From positions 678,574 through 742,573 of the forward strand of contig JABMLG010000001.1 of assembly GCA_013204985.1 (NCBI GenBank): a DNA stretch of 64,000 nucleotides, given 5' to 3'. The translations under genes were made by a program, and so were the position numbers. The DNA comes from Microbacteriaceae bacterium VKM Ac-2855 (GTDB lineage: Bacteria > Actinomycetota > Actinomycetes > Actinomycetales > Microbacteriaceae). Below are positions 8,376 through 16,713 of the stretch, in pieces (position 1 is the stretch's first letter; each line of letters starts with the position of its first letter). The notes under the pieces are model-generated. The model made no database searches. It saw only the letters and a list, made by a program, of their open reading frames with translations, and had not been told where the DNA came from.

Positions 8376-10103
8376 TTACTTCACCTTGCCCTGGGACTTG
8401 TCGTACGTGGGAGCATCCGGAGCGTCCTTCGCCGGTCCGATGCCGACGGGGATGCCGGCCTCGGGGTGGTTCAGATCGAACGCCGGGGATTCGGAACGGA
8501 TCCGCGGGATCGAGGTGAAGTTGTGGCGAGGCGGCGGGCAGGAGGTCGCCCACTCGAGCGAGCGGGAGAAGCCCCACGGGTCGTTCACGGTGACCTTCGG
8601 CGCCTTGCGGGCCGTGATGTACACATTGAGGAAGAACGGGATGAGCGACACGGCGAGGATGCCCGCACCGATCGTCGACAGCTGGTTCATCCAGGTGAAA
8701 CCGTCCTCCGGCAGGTACGACGCGTACCGACGCGGCATACCGATGACGCCCAGCCAGTGCTGGATGAGGAAGGTCGTGTGGAAACCGATGAAGAGCAGCC
8801 AGAAGTGCCACTTGCCGAGAGTCTCGTTCAGCATCTTGCCGGTCCACTTGGGCCACCAGAAGTAGAAGCCCGAGAACATCGCGAACACGACCGTGCCGAA
8901 GACCACGTAGTGGAAGTGCGCCACCACGAAGTACGAGTCGGAGACGTGGAAGTCGAGGGGCGGCGATGCGAGGATGACGCCGGTGAGCCCGCCGAAGGTG
9001 AAGGTGATCAGGAAGCCGATCGCCCACAGCATCGGAGTCTCGAACGTGACCGAACCGCGCCACATGGTGCCGATCCAGTTGAAGATCTTCACGCCGGTGG
9101 GAACCGCGATGAGCATCGTCATCAACGAGAAGAACGGCAGCAGCACCGAGCCCGTGACGTACATGTGGTGAGCCCAGACGGTGACCGAGAGCGCAGCGAT
9201 CGCGATGGTCGCGTAGATCAGCGTCTTGTAACCGAAGATCGGCTTGCGGCTGAACACCGGCAGGACCTCGGAGATGATGCCGAAGAACGGCAACGCGATG
9301 ATGTACACCTCGGGGTGGCCGAAGAACCAGAACAGGTGCTGCCAGAGCAGGACGCCACCGTTGGCGGCGTCGTAGATGTGAGCGTCGAACACGCGGTCGG
9401 CACCGAGGGCGAACATCGCCGCGGCGAGGACCGGGAACGCCATCAGCACGAGGATCGAGGTCACGAGGATGTTCCACGTGAAGATCGGCATCCGGAACAT
9501 GGTCATGCCCGGTGCACGCATCGTGATGATCGTGGTGATGAAGTTGACGCCACCGAGGATCGTGCCGAAACCGGAGAGGGCGAGACCGAAGACCCAGAGA
9601 TTACCGCCGACCCCTGGCGAGAACGTCGTACTCGAGAGTGGTGAGTACGCGAACCAACCGAACGACGCGGCGCCCTGCGGGGTCACGAAGCCGGCCACGG
9701 CCATCAGGGAGCCGAAGTTGTACAGCCAGTAGGCGAAGGCGTTGAGTCGCGGGAACGCGACATCGGGGGCGCCGATCTGGAGTGGCATCAGCACGTTGGC
9801 GAAGCCGGCGAACAGAGGCGTCGCGAACATCAGCAGCATGATCGTGCCGTGCATCGTGAAGAGCTGGTTGTACTGCTCCTTGGTCTCGACGACCGAGAGA
9901 CCCGGCTCGAAGAGCTGCGCGCGGATGACCAGGGCCATCACTCCGCCGATGCAGAAATAGATGAACGAGGTGATCAGGTACATGTACCCGATGACCTTGT
10001 GGTCGGTCGACGTCACCCAGCGGACGATGACGTTCGCCTTGCGTTCGACCGGAGCCGTTCCGAAGGTTCGGGACGACGGGGCTGGTGCCGTAGCGGTACT
10101 CAT
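8376..10103 (-). CDS. ctaD: Cytochrome c oxidase subunit I
   Basis: Catalytic subunit of the aa3 terminal oxidase; reduces oxygen to water and pumps protons across the membrane. The 575-aa protein has about twelve helices. Metal ligands are in place: a haem a histidine at His85 (TMHGTIML), CuB ligands His263 (HPEVY, with the cross-linking Tyr267) and His312/His313, and haem ligands His396/His398 (HFHYV). It lies 5 bp after ctaC, with GAGGAG as ribosome site, and 4 bp before ctaF. Together with ctaE and qcrCAB it completes the aerobic branch encoded in this window. Confidence 0.97.
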   Translation of the reverse strand: MSTATAPAPSSRTFGTAPVERKANVIVRWVTSTDHKVIGYMYLITSFIYFCIGGVMALVIRAQLFEPGLSVVETKEQYNQLFTMHGTIMLLMFATPLFAGFANVLMPLQIGAPDVAFPRLNAFAYWLYNFGSLMAVAGFVTPQGAASFGWFAYSPLSSTTFSPGVGGNLWVFGLALSGFGTILGGVNFITTIITMRAPGMTMFRMPIFTWNILVTSILVLMAFPVLAAAMFALGADRVFDAHIYDAANGGVLLWQHLFWFFGHPEVYIIALPFFGIISEVLPVFSRKPIFGYKTLIYATIAIAALSVTVWAHHMYVTGSVLLPFFSLMTMLIAVPTGVKIFNWIGTMWRGSVTFETPMLWAIGFLITFTFGGLTGVILASPPLDFHVSDSYFVVAHFHYVVFGTVVFAMFSGFYFWWPKWTGKMLNETLGKWHFWLLFIGFHTTFLIQHWLGVIGMPRRYASYLPEDGFTWMNQLSTIGAGILAVSLIPFFLNVYITARKAPKVTVNDPWGFSRSLEWATSCPPPRHNFTSIPRIRSESPAFDLNHPEAGIPVGIGPAKDAPDAPTYDKSQGKVK

Positions 10104-10108
10104 GTGCC

Positions 10109-10978
10109 CTACTCCTCGGTCTTTGCCGGCGCGTCGGTGCCGGGCAGGTTGGTGTTGCGGTCGTAGTCGGAGCCGAGCTGGCCGGTCTGGCCGAGATCAC
10201 GCAGCGACTGGATGTAGTCGTCGTACTCGGACTGCGAGACGACCTTCACGTTGAAGAGCATCGCGGAGTGGTACTCGCCGCAGAGCTCGGCGCACTTGCC
10301 GGAGTACGTGCCCTCTTTTTCGGGGGTGACGTACATGTAGTTCGTCTTGCCGGGGAGCATGTCCTTCTTGTAGAGGAAGTCGATGACCCAGAAGGAGTGG
10401 ATGACGTCGCGGGAGTCGAGCTGGATCTTGATCGACTTGCCGACCGGCAGGTACAGGGTCGGCACCTCGGACTCGACGAGCGAGCCGTTGTCTCCGGTGT
10501 ACTGCGCCTGGACTCCGGGCGAGTAGACGTCCTCGTCGACGTAGTTGAAGTCCCACGCCCACTGCTTGCCGTAGACCTGGATCGTCTCGTCGGGATCGGT
10601 GAGCGGCTCCTCGATCGCAGCCTGGTCGCGCGCCGTGAAGGCGAAGAACCCGATCACGAGGATGAGCGGCACGATCGTGTAGAAGATCTCGATCGGCATG
10701 TTGTAGCGCAACTGCACAGGCAGGCCGGTCTGGCCCTTGCGGCGTCGGTACACGACGACCGCCCAGATGGTGAGGCCCCAGGTGATCAGGCCGACGGCGA
10801 GGAGCACGATCCAGGACGTGACCCAGAGACCGATGATCCGGTCGACGTGGTTCGTCGTGCCGGGTTCGGTGGGGAGCCAACCCTGGAGCTGCTCCTGCGT
10901 GCAGCCCGCGAGGACGAAGGCGAGGGTTGCTGCGATAGGGACAGCGAACCATCGACGGATTCGGCGATTAGAGCGCAC
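10109..10978 (-). CDS. ctaC: Cytochrome c oxidase subunit II (lipoprotein)
   Basis: Receives electrons from QcrC through the binuclear CuA centre and passes them to subunit I. The 289-aa protein has a lipoprotein signal ending LAGC (Cys26), two membrane helices (about 50-75 and 98-115) and an external cupredoxin domain. CuA ligands are all present: His194, Cys229, Glu231, Cys233, His237 and Met240. The start is GTG 10978, preceded by GAAAGG. A TACAGT hexamer on the minus strand at 11018-11023 is a possible -10. It heads the ctaC-ctaD-ctaF operon. Confidence 0.96.
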   Translation of the reverse strand: MRSNRRIRRWFAVPIAATLAFVLAGCTQEQLQGWLPTEPGTTNHVDRIIGLWVTSWIVLLAVGLITWGLTIWAVVVYRRRKGQTGLPVQLRYNMPIEIFYTIVPLILVIGFFAFTARDQAAIEEPLTDPDETIQVYGKQWAWDFNYVDEDVYSPGVQAQYTGDNGSLVESEVPTLYLPVGKSIKIQLDSRDVIHSFWVIDFLYKKDMLPGKTNYMYVTPEKEGTYSGKCAELCGEYHSAMLFNVKVVSQSEYDDYIQSLRDLGQTGQLGSDYDRNTNLPGTDAPAKTEE

Positions 10979-11119
10979 CGGTGACCTTTCGGAAGACTGG
11001 GGACCAGTTCACACGAAACTGTATTAGACCGGCACTAGCCTACCTCGCCGGTTGCACCTCGGTGTGCACCCGACGAGGCGCTTGCGCTCGTGAACGACGC
11101 GTGTGTGGCGCTTAAACAC

Positions 11120-11151
11120 GTCGCGACCGCGCCCTTCCGGACGCGGTCGCG
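11120..11151 (-). terminator. Hairpin downstream of erpA
   Basis: An 11-bp GC-rich stem (11120-11130 with 11141-11151) and a 10-nt loop lie about 50 bp after the erpA stop and before ctaC. The T tract is poor, so termination is plausible but not certain. Confidence 0.5.
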
Positions 11152-11202
11152 ATCAGCACGAATCGGTTCCCGGCGTGTCGCCCTGGCCCGATCTGCGAGT
11201 GC

Positions 11203-11571
11203 CTAGTGGAAGCTGTCGCCGCAGGCGCAGCTACCGCCGGCGTTCGGGTTGTCGATGGTGAAGCCCTGCTTCTGGATGGTGTCCTCGAAGTCGATCGACG
11301 CTCCGTCGAGGTACGGCACCGACATCTTGTCGACGACGAGGCCGACACCGTCGAACTCGACCGCGGCGTCACCGTCGAGGAAGCGCTCGTCGAAGTAGAG
11401 CTGGTAGATCAGACCGGAGCAGCCGCCGGGTTGTACGGCGACGCGGAGGCGGAGATCGTCGCGCCCCTCCTGCGTGAGCAGGCTCTTGACCTTGGCGGCC
11501 GCGGCTTCGGTCATGGAGACGCCGTGGGCGACCGTGGTCGTCGGTTCGGCGGTCAGTGCGGTGTCGGTCAT
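11203..11571 (-). CDS. erpA: Iron-sulfur cluster insertion protein (A-type carrier)
   Basis: A-type carrier that delivers Fe-S clusters to apo-proteins in the cytoplasm. The 122-aa protein has the three family cysteines at Cys51 (GGCSG), Cys115 and Cys117 (CACG). Core motifs VKSLL, LRLRVAVQPGGCSG and FDGVGLVVD are present. Its placement between oxidase and metabolic genes says little about specific clients. Rieske and other Fe-S proteins nearby are possible ones, which is inference. ATG 11571 follows GAGGAG at good spacing. ErpA and IscA/SufA cannot be separated confidently from the sequence alone; the Cys-X-Cys tail and single-gene context favour ErpA. Confidence 0.88.
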   Translation of the reverse strand: MTDTALTAEPTTTVAHGVSMTEAAAAKVKSLLTQEGRDDLRLRVAVQPGGCSGLIYQLYFDERFLDGDAAVEFDGVGLVVDKMSVPYLDGASIDFEDTIQKQGFTIDNPNAGGSCACGDSFH

Positions 11572-11690
11572 GTCACTCCTCGTGGCCGGGATGGGCGGAT
11601 CGGGTGGATCGTGCGGACCCCAGGATCCACTCCGATTCTATCTCCGCAACGGCGCGTGTACGCGGGGCATTCCCGATTCGGTCGCTCCGT

Positions 11691-13109
11691 TCAGCTCCGG
11701 CGTGCGTTCGCTCGGAGCAGGAAGAGCGCTTCGGCTTGGGCCGCTCGCTTGAAGACTCCCAGATGCAGCGACTCGTTCGGGCTGTGCGCCCGCGAGTCCG
11801 GGTCTTCGACGCCCGTGATGAGGATCTCCGCCCCGGGGAACTCCCGCACGAGGTCGGCGATGAACGGGATGCTGCCGCCGGCGCCGGTCTCGAGCGGATC
11901 GCGGCCCCACGCATCAGCCATGGCGCGCTTCGCGAGGTCGACCGCCCAACCCGTCGTGTCGACCAGGAACGGATCGCCGGTGTCGACGTCGCTGATCTCG
12001 ATGTGGGCACCGAAGGGCGCATTCTCGAACAGGTGCCTCTGCAGCGATTCGAAGCCCTCGCTCGCGGCCTGGCCGGGTGCGATGCGAGCGCTGATCTTCA
12101 CCGTGATCTCCGGGCTGAGCGTGTTCGAAGCGTTGGCGACGGAAGGCGCGTCGATTCCTGTGACCGTGATCGCGGGCTGCGACCAGATCCGCGACAGGAT
12201 CGGGCCGGTGCCGATCGGCGTCACTCCGTCGAGCAGACCGGAGTCGCGACGGAGATCCTCCTCCGTGGTCTCGGGGACCGGGCCGTCGTACGAGCGCAGC
12301 CCGTCGACCGCAACGGCGCCGTCCGGCGACCAGAGTGTCGAGAGGAGGCGGATGGTGGCGAGCATCGCGTCCGGCACGGCTCCACCGAGCATTCCGGAGT
12401 GCGAGGCGTGCTCCAGCGTCCGCACACGCAGCTTGAAGGTCACATTTCCGCGCAGCCCGACAGTGAGGGAGGGCGTCTCCGTGTCCCAGTTGTCGCTGTC
12501 CGCCACGATGATCGCGTCAGCACGCAGCGCTGCGTGGTGATCGCTCAAGAAGGACGGGAACGAGCGCGAACCGAATTCCTCTTCCCCCTCGATGAAGAGG
12601 GAGAGACCGAGGTCGAATCCACCCGCCACCTCCGCGAGCGCACGCACGGCGGCGATGTGCGCCATCACGCCGGCCTTGTCGTCCGCCGCGCCGCGACCGT
12701 AGAGACGGTCACCGCGTACGGTCGGTTCGAACGGCGGAGTCTCCCAGTCGGCGTCCGAGCCGGCCGGCTGAACGTCGTGATGCGCGTACAGCAGAACGGT
12801 CGGTGCACCGTTGCGCGCGGCGCGGGTAGCGAGTACCGCGGGCTGGCCGAGTTCGTCCGTGCCCGGGATGCGAGACCGCGCCACCTCCACCGTCTCGAAG
12901 ACGCCGATCTCGCGTGCCAGCGTGGCGATCGCGTCCGCACTCGCGGCGACGCGGGTGGCGTCGAAGCCGGTCCACGCGACCGACGGGATGCGTACCAGAC
13001 GTCCGAGGTCGGCCAGCGCGGCGGGCAGCGCGTCCTGCACCGCGTCGAGGAGCGCCCGCTCCGTCGTGTCGAGATCGGATCGGTCGAAGATCGGAGCGTT
13101 TTCAGACAT
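11691..13109 (-). CDS. M20 family dipeptidase/metallopeptidase
   Basis: Zinc-dependent exopeptidase of the M20 family, probably cytoplasmic and cleaving dipeptides. The 472-aa protein has the expected two-domain layout. The metal-binding/catalytic segment YAHHDVQP lies at 108-115, GRGAADDKAG at 138-147 and the general-base glutamate in EGEEEFGS at 174-181. No signal peptide is seen. Substrate cannot be told from sequence; relatives are annotated as dipeptidases. There is no Shine-Dalgarno before ATG 13109; TAAGAT 7 nt upstream predicts a leaderless mRNA. It is divergent from the DUF3043 gene. Confidence 0.88.
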   Translation of the reverse strand: MSENAPIFDRSDLDTTERALLDAVQDALPAALADLGRLVRIPSVAWTGFDATRVAASADAIATLAREIGVFETVEVARSRIPGTDELGQPAVLATRAARNGAPTVLLYAHHDVQPAGSDADWETPPFEPTVRGDRLYGRGAADDKAGVMAHIAAVRALAEVAGGFDLGLSLFIEGEEEFGSRSFPSFLSDHHAALRADAIIVADSDNWDTETPSLTVGLRGNVTFKLRVRTLEHASHSGMLGGAVPDAMLATIRLLSTLWSPDGAVAVDGLRSYDGPVPETTEEDLRRDSGLLDGVTPIGTGPILSRIWSQPAITVTGIDAPSVANASNTLSPEITVKISARIAPGQAASEGFESLQRHLFENAPFGAHIEISDVDTGDPFLVDTTGWAVDLAKRAMADAWGRDPLETGAGGSIPFIADLVREFPGAEILITGVEDPDSRAHSPNESLHLGVFKRAAQAEALFLLRANARRS

Positions 13110-13114
13110 GGAGG

Positions 13115-13122
13115 TAATCTTA
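13115..13122. promoter_or_regulatory. Overlapping divergent -10 elements (dipeptidase / DUF3043)
   Basis: Eight bases contain TAATCT (13115-13120) for the plus-strand DUF3043 gene and TAAGAT (13122-13117, minus) for the dipeptidase gene. The two hexamers overlap by 4 bp, so polymerase could occupy only one direction at a time. Confidence 0.45.
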
Positions 13123-13150
13123 AGAGACCCCCGATTCCAAGGACGTTCCC

Positions 13151-13729
13151 GTGGCCAAGCAACCGCCCGTACAAGACACCACCGAAACCGCCGACGCGGG
13201 CGGTTCGAAGAGCAGCGGCAAGGGCCACGCGACCCCCACCCGCCGCGAACAGGAGGCGGCCCGGAAGCGTCCGCTCGTGGTCACCGACCGCAAGGCAGCA
13301 GCTCGGGACGCCCGCGAGAAGCAGGCCGTCGCCCGCGAGCAGGCACGCATCGGTCTCGCCGCCGGAGACCAGCGCTACCTGCCGCTGCGCGATCGCGGCC
13401 CGCAGAAGAAGTACATCCGCGACTACGTGGACGCTCGCTTCAGCCTCGGCGAGTTCCTCATCCCCGTGATGTTCGTGGTGCTGCTGCTGAGCTTCTTCCC
13501 TCAGCCGCAGCTGCAGATCATCACGCTCTTCGTGCTGTGGACCTTCTTCCTCGCCTCCGTCCTCGACTGCTTCCTCCTCGGGCTCCGGCTGCGCAAGAAG
13601 CTCGGTGCGAAGTTCGGCGCCGACAAGGTGGAGCGGGGCATCCGCTGGTACGCCGCGATGCGTGCCCTTCAGCTGCGACTGATGCGCCTGCCCAAGCCGC
13701 AGGTAAAGCGCGGACAGTTCCCGAGCTGA
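13151..13729 (+). CDS. DUF3043 domain membrane protein
   Basis: Member of the actinobacterial DUF3043 family; function unknown. The 192-aa protein starts with about 70 charged, low-complexity residues rich in Lys, Arg and Ala. There follow two hydrophobic helices (about 100-120 and 125-148) separated by a very short loop, and a basic C-terminus. GTG 13151 is preceded by AAGGAC at normal spacing. The family is widespread in actinobacteria and usually sits alone, so context gives no functional hint. It is followed by a strong bidirectional terminator. Confidence 0.85.
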   Translation: MAKQPPVQDTTETADAGGSKSSGKGHATPTRREQEAARKRPLVVTDRKAAARDAREKQAVAREQARIGLAAGDQRYLPLRDRGPQKKYIRDYVDARFSLGEFLIPVMFVVLLLSFFPQPQLQIITLFVLWTFFLASVLDCFLLGLRLRKKLGAKFGADKVERGIRWYAAMRALQLRLMRLPKPQVKRGQFPS

Positions 13730-13744
13730 ACCTCCTGTGACAAT

Positions 13745-13777
13745 CGAAGGCCCCCGATCCACGATCGGGGGCCTTCG
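13745..13777. terminator. Bidirectional terminator between DUF3043 and pyrD
   Basis: A perfect 15-bp stem (13745-13759 with 13763-13777) with a 3-nt loop lies between two convergent genes. It can serve both the DUF3043 gene and pyrD. Confidence 0.85.
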
Positions 13778-13800
13778 GTGTTCACGAAGCGTTGTCGCGC

Positions 13801-14823
13801 TCAGCCGCGGAGACGGTCGAGGCCGCGATTGATGCTTCTGGCCCAGAACGGGCCCCGATAGACGTAGGCCGAATAGCCCTGCACCAGCGTCGCGCCCGCG
13901 TCGAGACGCTCGGCGACGTCTGCGGCGGTATCGATGCCTCCGACGGAGATCACGCACAGCTCGGCCGGCACGACGGCGCGGATGCGTCGCAGCACGGCCA
14001 GCGAGCGTTCGCGCAGCGGTGCGCCGGAGAGCCCTCCGGCTCCCGCGGCGGCGACGACGCCTGGGGCGGTGCGCAAACCTTCGCGAGAGAGGGTGGTGTT
14101 CGTGGCGATGATGCCATCGAGCCCGAGGTCGACGACGAGTGCTGCGACCCGGTCGACCTCGTCATCGCTGAGATCGGGGGCGATCTTCACGAGCAGCGGG
14201 GTCTCGTCCGAGGCGTCCTTGACAGCGCGCAGCAGCGGCTCGAGCTTCTCGATCTCTTGCAGGCCGCGCAGACCGGGCGTGTTCGGCGAGCTGACGTTGA
14301 CGACCAGGTAATCGGCCAGTGGCGCGAGCATCCGCGCACTGATCAGGTAGTCCTCGATGGCGTCGTCCACGGCGACGACGCGGCTCTTGCCGATGTTGAC
14401 CCCGATGATCGGTCGACGCGGTGAATTCGCCAGACGGGCCAGGCGACCGGCGGCGACACGCGCTCCCGCGTTGTTGAAGCCCATCCGGTTGATCAGAGCC
14501 CGATCGGGCACCAGACGGAAGAGGCGGGGCCGGTCGTTACCCGGTTGCGGCACGGCGGTGATGGTGCCGACCTCGACGTGACCGAAACCGAACGCTCCCA
14601 GGCCCAGCACGGCGCGTGCATCCTTGTCGAACCCGGCGGCGAGCCCGAAAGGAGTCTCGAAACGCAGGCCGAGAGTCTCGACGGACTGATCGCGGCGCGG
14701 CATCGTCACTCGACGCAGCGGCGAGGCGACGACAGCTGCAGCGCGGATGACGTCGAAGGCGAGATGGTGGGCGGTCTCGGGATCGAACTTCGACAGCACG
14801 AGTTTGAACAACAGCGGATACAT
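13801..14823 (-). CDS. pyrD: Dihydroorotate dehydrogenase (quinone), class 2
   Basis: FMN enzyme that oxidises dihydroorotate to orotate in pyrimidine synthesis and passes electrons to menaquinone. About 340 aa. The N-terminal helical segment MYPLLFKLVLSKFDPETAHH marks the membrane-associated class 2. GLAAGFDKDARAV, LINRMGFNNAGA, VNVSSPNTPGLR and IISVGGIDTAAD-like segments line the FMN and substrate site. The catalytic serine is in the VNVSSPNTPG stretch. A GTG six bases upstream (14829) is also in frame; ATG 14823 has the better-spaced GAGG site. It follows nrdR by only a few bases and is probably cotranscribed with it. Confidence 0.94.
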   Translation of the reverse strand: MYPLLFKLVLSKFDPETAHHLAFDVIRAAAVVASPLRRVTMPRRDQSVETLGLRFETPFGLAAGFDKDARAVLGLGAFGFGHVEVGTITAVPQPGNDRPRLFRLVPDRALINRMGFNNAGARVAAGRLARLANSPRRPIIGVNIGKSRVVAVDDAIEDYLISARMLAPLADYLVVNVSSPNTPGLRGLQEIEKLEPLLRAVKDASDETPLLVKIAPDLSDDEVDRVAALVVDLGLDGIIATNTTLSREGLRTAPGVVAAAGAGGLSGAPLRERSLAVLRRIRAVVPAELCVISVGGIDTAADVAERLDAGATLVQGYSAYVYRGPFWARSINRGLDRLRG

Positions 14824-14830
14824 CGGCACC

Positions 14831-15307
14831 TCAGAGCTCGCTCGCGCTGCGGGGAGGCGTCGAGCGCTCGACCCGCAACAGGGTGATGGCCGATTCGAAG
14901 TCCTCCAGCGAGTCGAAGGCCTGGTAGACGCTGGCGAAGCGCAGGTAGGCGACCTCGTCGAGTTCGCGCAGCGGTGCGAGGATCGCCAAGCCGATGTCGT
15001 TCGCGTCGATCTGTGAAGCGCCAGTGGATCGGATCGTCTCCTCGACCCGCTGCGCGAGCACCGCGAGATCCGAATCCGTCACCGGACGACCCTGACACGC
15101 CTTCCGTACGCCGCTGACGATCTTCTCGCGGCTGAAGGGTTCGACGACGCCGCTGCGTTTGATCACCGCGAGGCTCGCCGTCTCGGTCGTGGAGAACCGG
15201 CGTCCGCAGTTCGGGCACTGGCGCCGACGACGGATCGCGAGTCCATCATCGGTCGTGCGCGAGTCGATCACCCGCGAGTCGGGGTGGCGGCAGAAGGGGC
15301 AGAACAT
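14831..15307 (-). CDS. nrdR: Transcriptional repressor NrdR
   Basis: ATP/dATP-sensing repressor of ribonucleotide reductase genes. The 158-aa protein has an N-terminal zinc ribbon with Cys3, Cys6, Cys31 and Cys34. An ATP-cone domain follows (about 46-136; [16 protein letters not shown] at its start). Length and order match the family exactly. It is followed at once by pyrD, so nucleotide supply genes are grouped. NrdR boxes would be found upstream of nrd genes, which are not in this window. Confidence 0.95.
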   Translation of the reverse strand: MFCPFCRHPDSRVIDSRTTDDGLAIRRRRQCPNCGRRFSTTETASLAVIKRSGVVEPFSREKIVSGVRKACQGRPVTDSDLAVLAQRVEETIRSTGASQIDANDIGLAILAPLRELDEVAYLRFASVYQAFDSLEDFESAITLLRVERSTPPRSASEL

Positions 15308-15367
15308 GGTTCCGGGCCTCTCGGTCGGTCTGGTTCAGGTCGGCGGATGCGCGGACCAAGCGAGCGG

Positions 15368-16672
15368 TCAGGCGAAACGTGCGTCGACGGCGTCGCCGTG
15401 CGCAGGCAGCGCCTCGGCGTCGCTGAGCGCGCGGATGTGTCCGGCGACGCGCGAGAGCGCGGCGCGGTCGTAGCGGACCACCTGCTGCGGGCGGAGGAAG
15501 GTGTAGGCGCCGAGTCCCGAGGAGAAGCGCGACTGGCCGAGTGTCGGCAGCACGTGGTTGGAACCGGCCAGGTAATCGCCGAGGCTGACGGGAGCCGAGT
15601 CGCCCACGAACACGACACCGGCGTTGTTCACCCGTTCGGCGAGCTCATCGGCGTTACGCGTGTGGATCTCGAGGTGTTCGGGGCCGTACGCGTCGCTGAA
15701 GGCCACGGCGATGTCGAGATCGTCGACGATGACGAGGGCGGATTGCGGCCCGCCGAGCGAAACCGCGACGCGTTCGCGGTGCGTCGTGATCGACGCTCGG
15801 ACCTCGACCTCGGCGGCGACGGCCCGCGCGAGCTCGATGGAATCCGTCACGAGCACCGCGGACGCGTTCTCGTCGTGCTCGGCCTGACTGATCAGGTCGG
15901 CGGCGATCAGCCCCGCATCCGCAGAGGCATCCGCGATGACGAGGATCTCCGTCGGACCGGCCTCCGAATCGATGCCGACCTGGCCGAGCACCTGGCGCTT
16001 CGCCGTGGTCACGAAGATGTTGCCCGGTCCGGTGATCATCTGTACGGGCTCGAGCCCGATGTCGGGCACGCCGTACGCGAGGGCGCCCACGGCACCGGCG
16101 CCGCCCATGACATAGATCTCCTCGACACCGAGGAGCCCGGCCGCGGCGAGGATGGTGGGGTGAGCCTCTCCCCCGAAAGCGCGTTGTGCCGGGGTCGCGA
16201 TCGCGACGGAGCCGACGCCGGCCGCCTGGGCCGGGACCACGTTCATCACGACGCTGGACGGGTAGACGGCCTTGCCGCCGGGAACGTAGAGTCCGGCGCG
16301 CGTCACCGCACGCCAACGCTGCACGATCGTCGCCCCGTCGTCGAGCACGGTCGTGCGCTCCGGTGGGATCTGCGCCGCGCTGCCCTGGCGCACACGCGCG
16401 ATCGTCTCCTCGAGCGCCGCGCGGATCAACGGGTCGAGAGCCACGACCGCCGCCGCGATGGCGTCCGCGGGCACGCGCACGGAAGCCGGACGCGCACCGT
16501 CGAACCGCTCGGACTGCTCGAGCAGCGCCGCTGAACCCCGCTCGCGGACCTGAGCGATCAGCTCGGCCACCGCCGGCCCGACGGAGGCCGCGGTCTCGGA
16601 GCCACGCGGCACCAGAGCAAGGAGGTCGGCAGCGGACGGGCGGCGCCCACGGAGATCGAGTGTCTGCATCAT
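15368..16672 (-). CDS. hisD: Histidinol dehydrogenase
   Basis: Zn enzyme that performs the last two oxidations of histidine synthesis, from L-histidinol to L-histidine with NAD. The 434-aa length is normal. Key segments are present: GLYVPGGKAVYPSSVVMN, GPGNIFVTTAKR, SEAGPTEILVIAD, SQAEHDENASAVLVT (Zn and catalytic histidine) and YGPEHLEIHT. No other his gene is adjacent on this side. Two ATGs occur in tandem (16672, 16669) and no Shine-Dalgarno precedes them. A TAGACT hexamer 9 nt upstream suggests a leaderless transcript. Confidence 0.95.
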   Translation of the reverse strand: MMQTLDLRGRRPSAADLLALVPRGSETAASVGPAVAELIAQVRERGSAALLEQSERFDGARPASVRVPADAIAAAVVALDPLIRAALEETIARVRQGSAAQIPPERTTVLDDGATIVQRWRAVTRAGLYVPGGKAVYPSSVVMNVVPAQAAGVGSVAIATPAQRAFGGEAHPTILAAAGLLGVEEIYVMGGAGAVGALAYGVPDIGLEPVQMITGPGNIFVTTAKRQVLGQVGIDSEAGPTEILVIADASADAGLIAADLISQAEHDENASAVLVTDSIELARAVAAEVEVRASITTHRERVAVSLGGPQSALVIVDDLDIAVAFSDAYGPEHLEIHTRNADELAERVNNAGVVFVGDSAPVSLGDYLAGSNHVLPTLGQSRFSSGLGAYTFLRPQQVVRYDRAALSRVAGHIRALSDAEALPAHGDAVDARFA

Positions 16673-16681
16673 GACCGAACG

Positions 16682-16687
16682 AGTCTA
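16682..16687 (-). promoter_or_regulatory. Predicted -10 element of hisD (leaderless)
   Basis: TAGACT on the minus strand, 9 nt before the first hisD ATG. The same hexamer stands before the PASTA kinase gene at 42515. No -35 is evident. Confidence 0.4.
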
Positions 16688-16713
16688 CCGGGGCGCGGCG
16701 ACCCCGCCTTCGC

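Noticed and set aside
7565-8518. Plus-strand open frame of 317 codons after the IS remnant
   Set aside because: Only the first 40 residues resemble IstA; the rest crosses repeats and the antisense of ctaF and ctaD.
10979-11202. Searched for a tRNA or small gene between ctaC and erpA
   Set aside because: Only a hairpin and a possible promoter are seen; no cloverleaf or coding bias.
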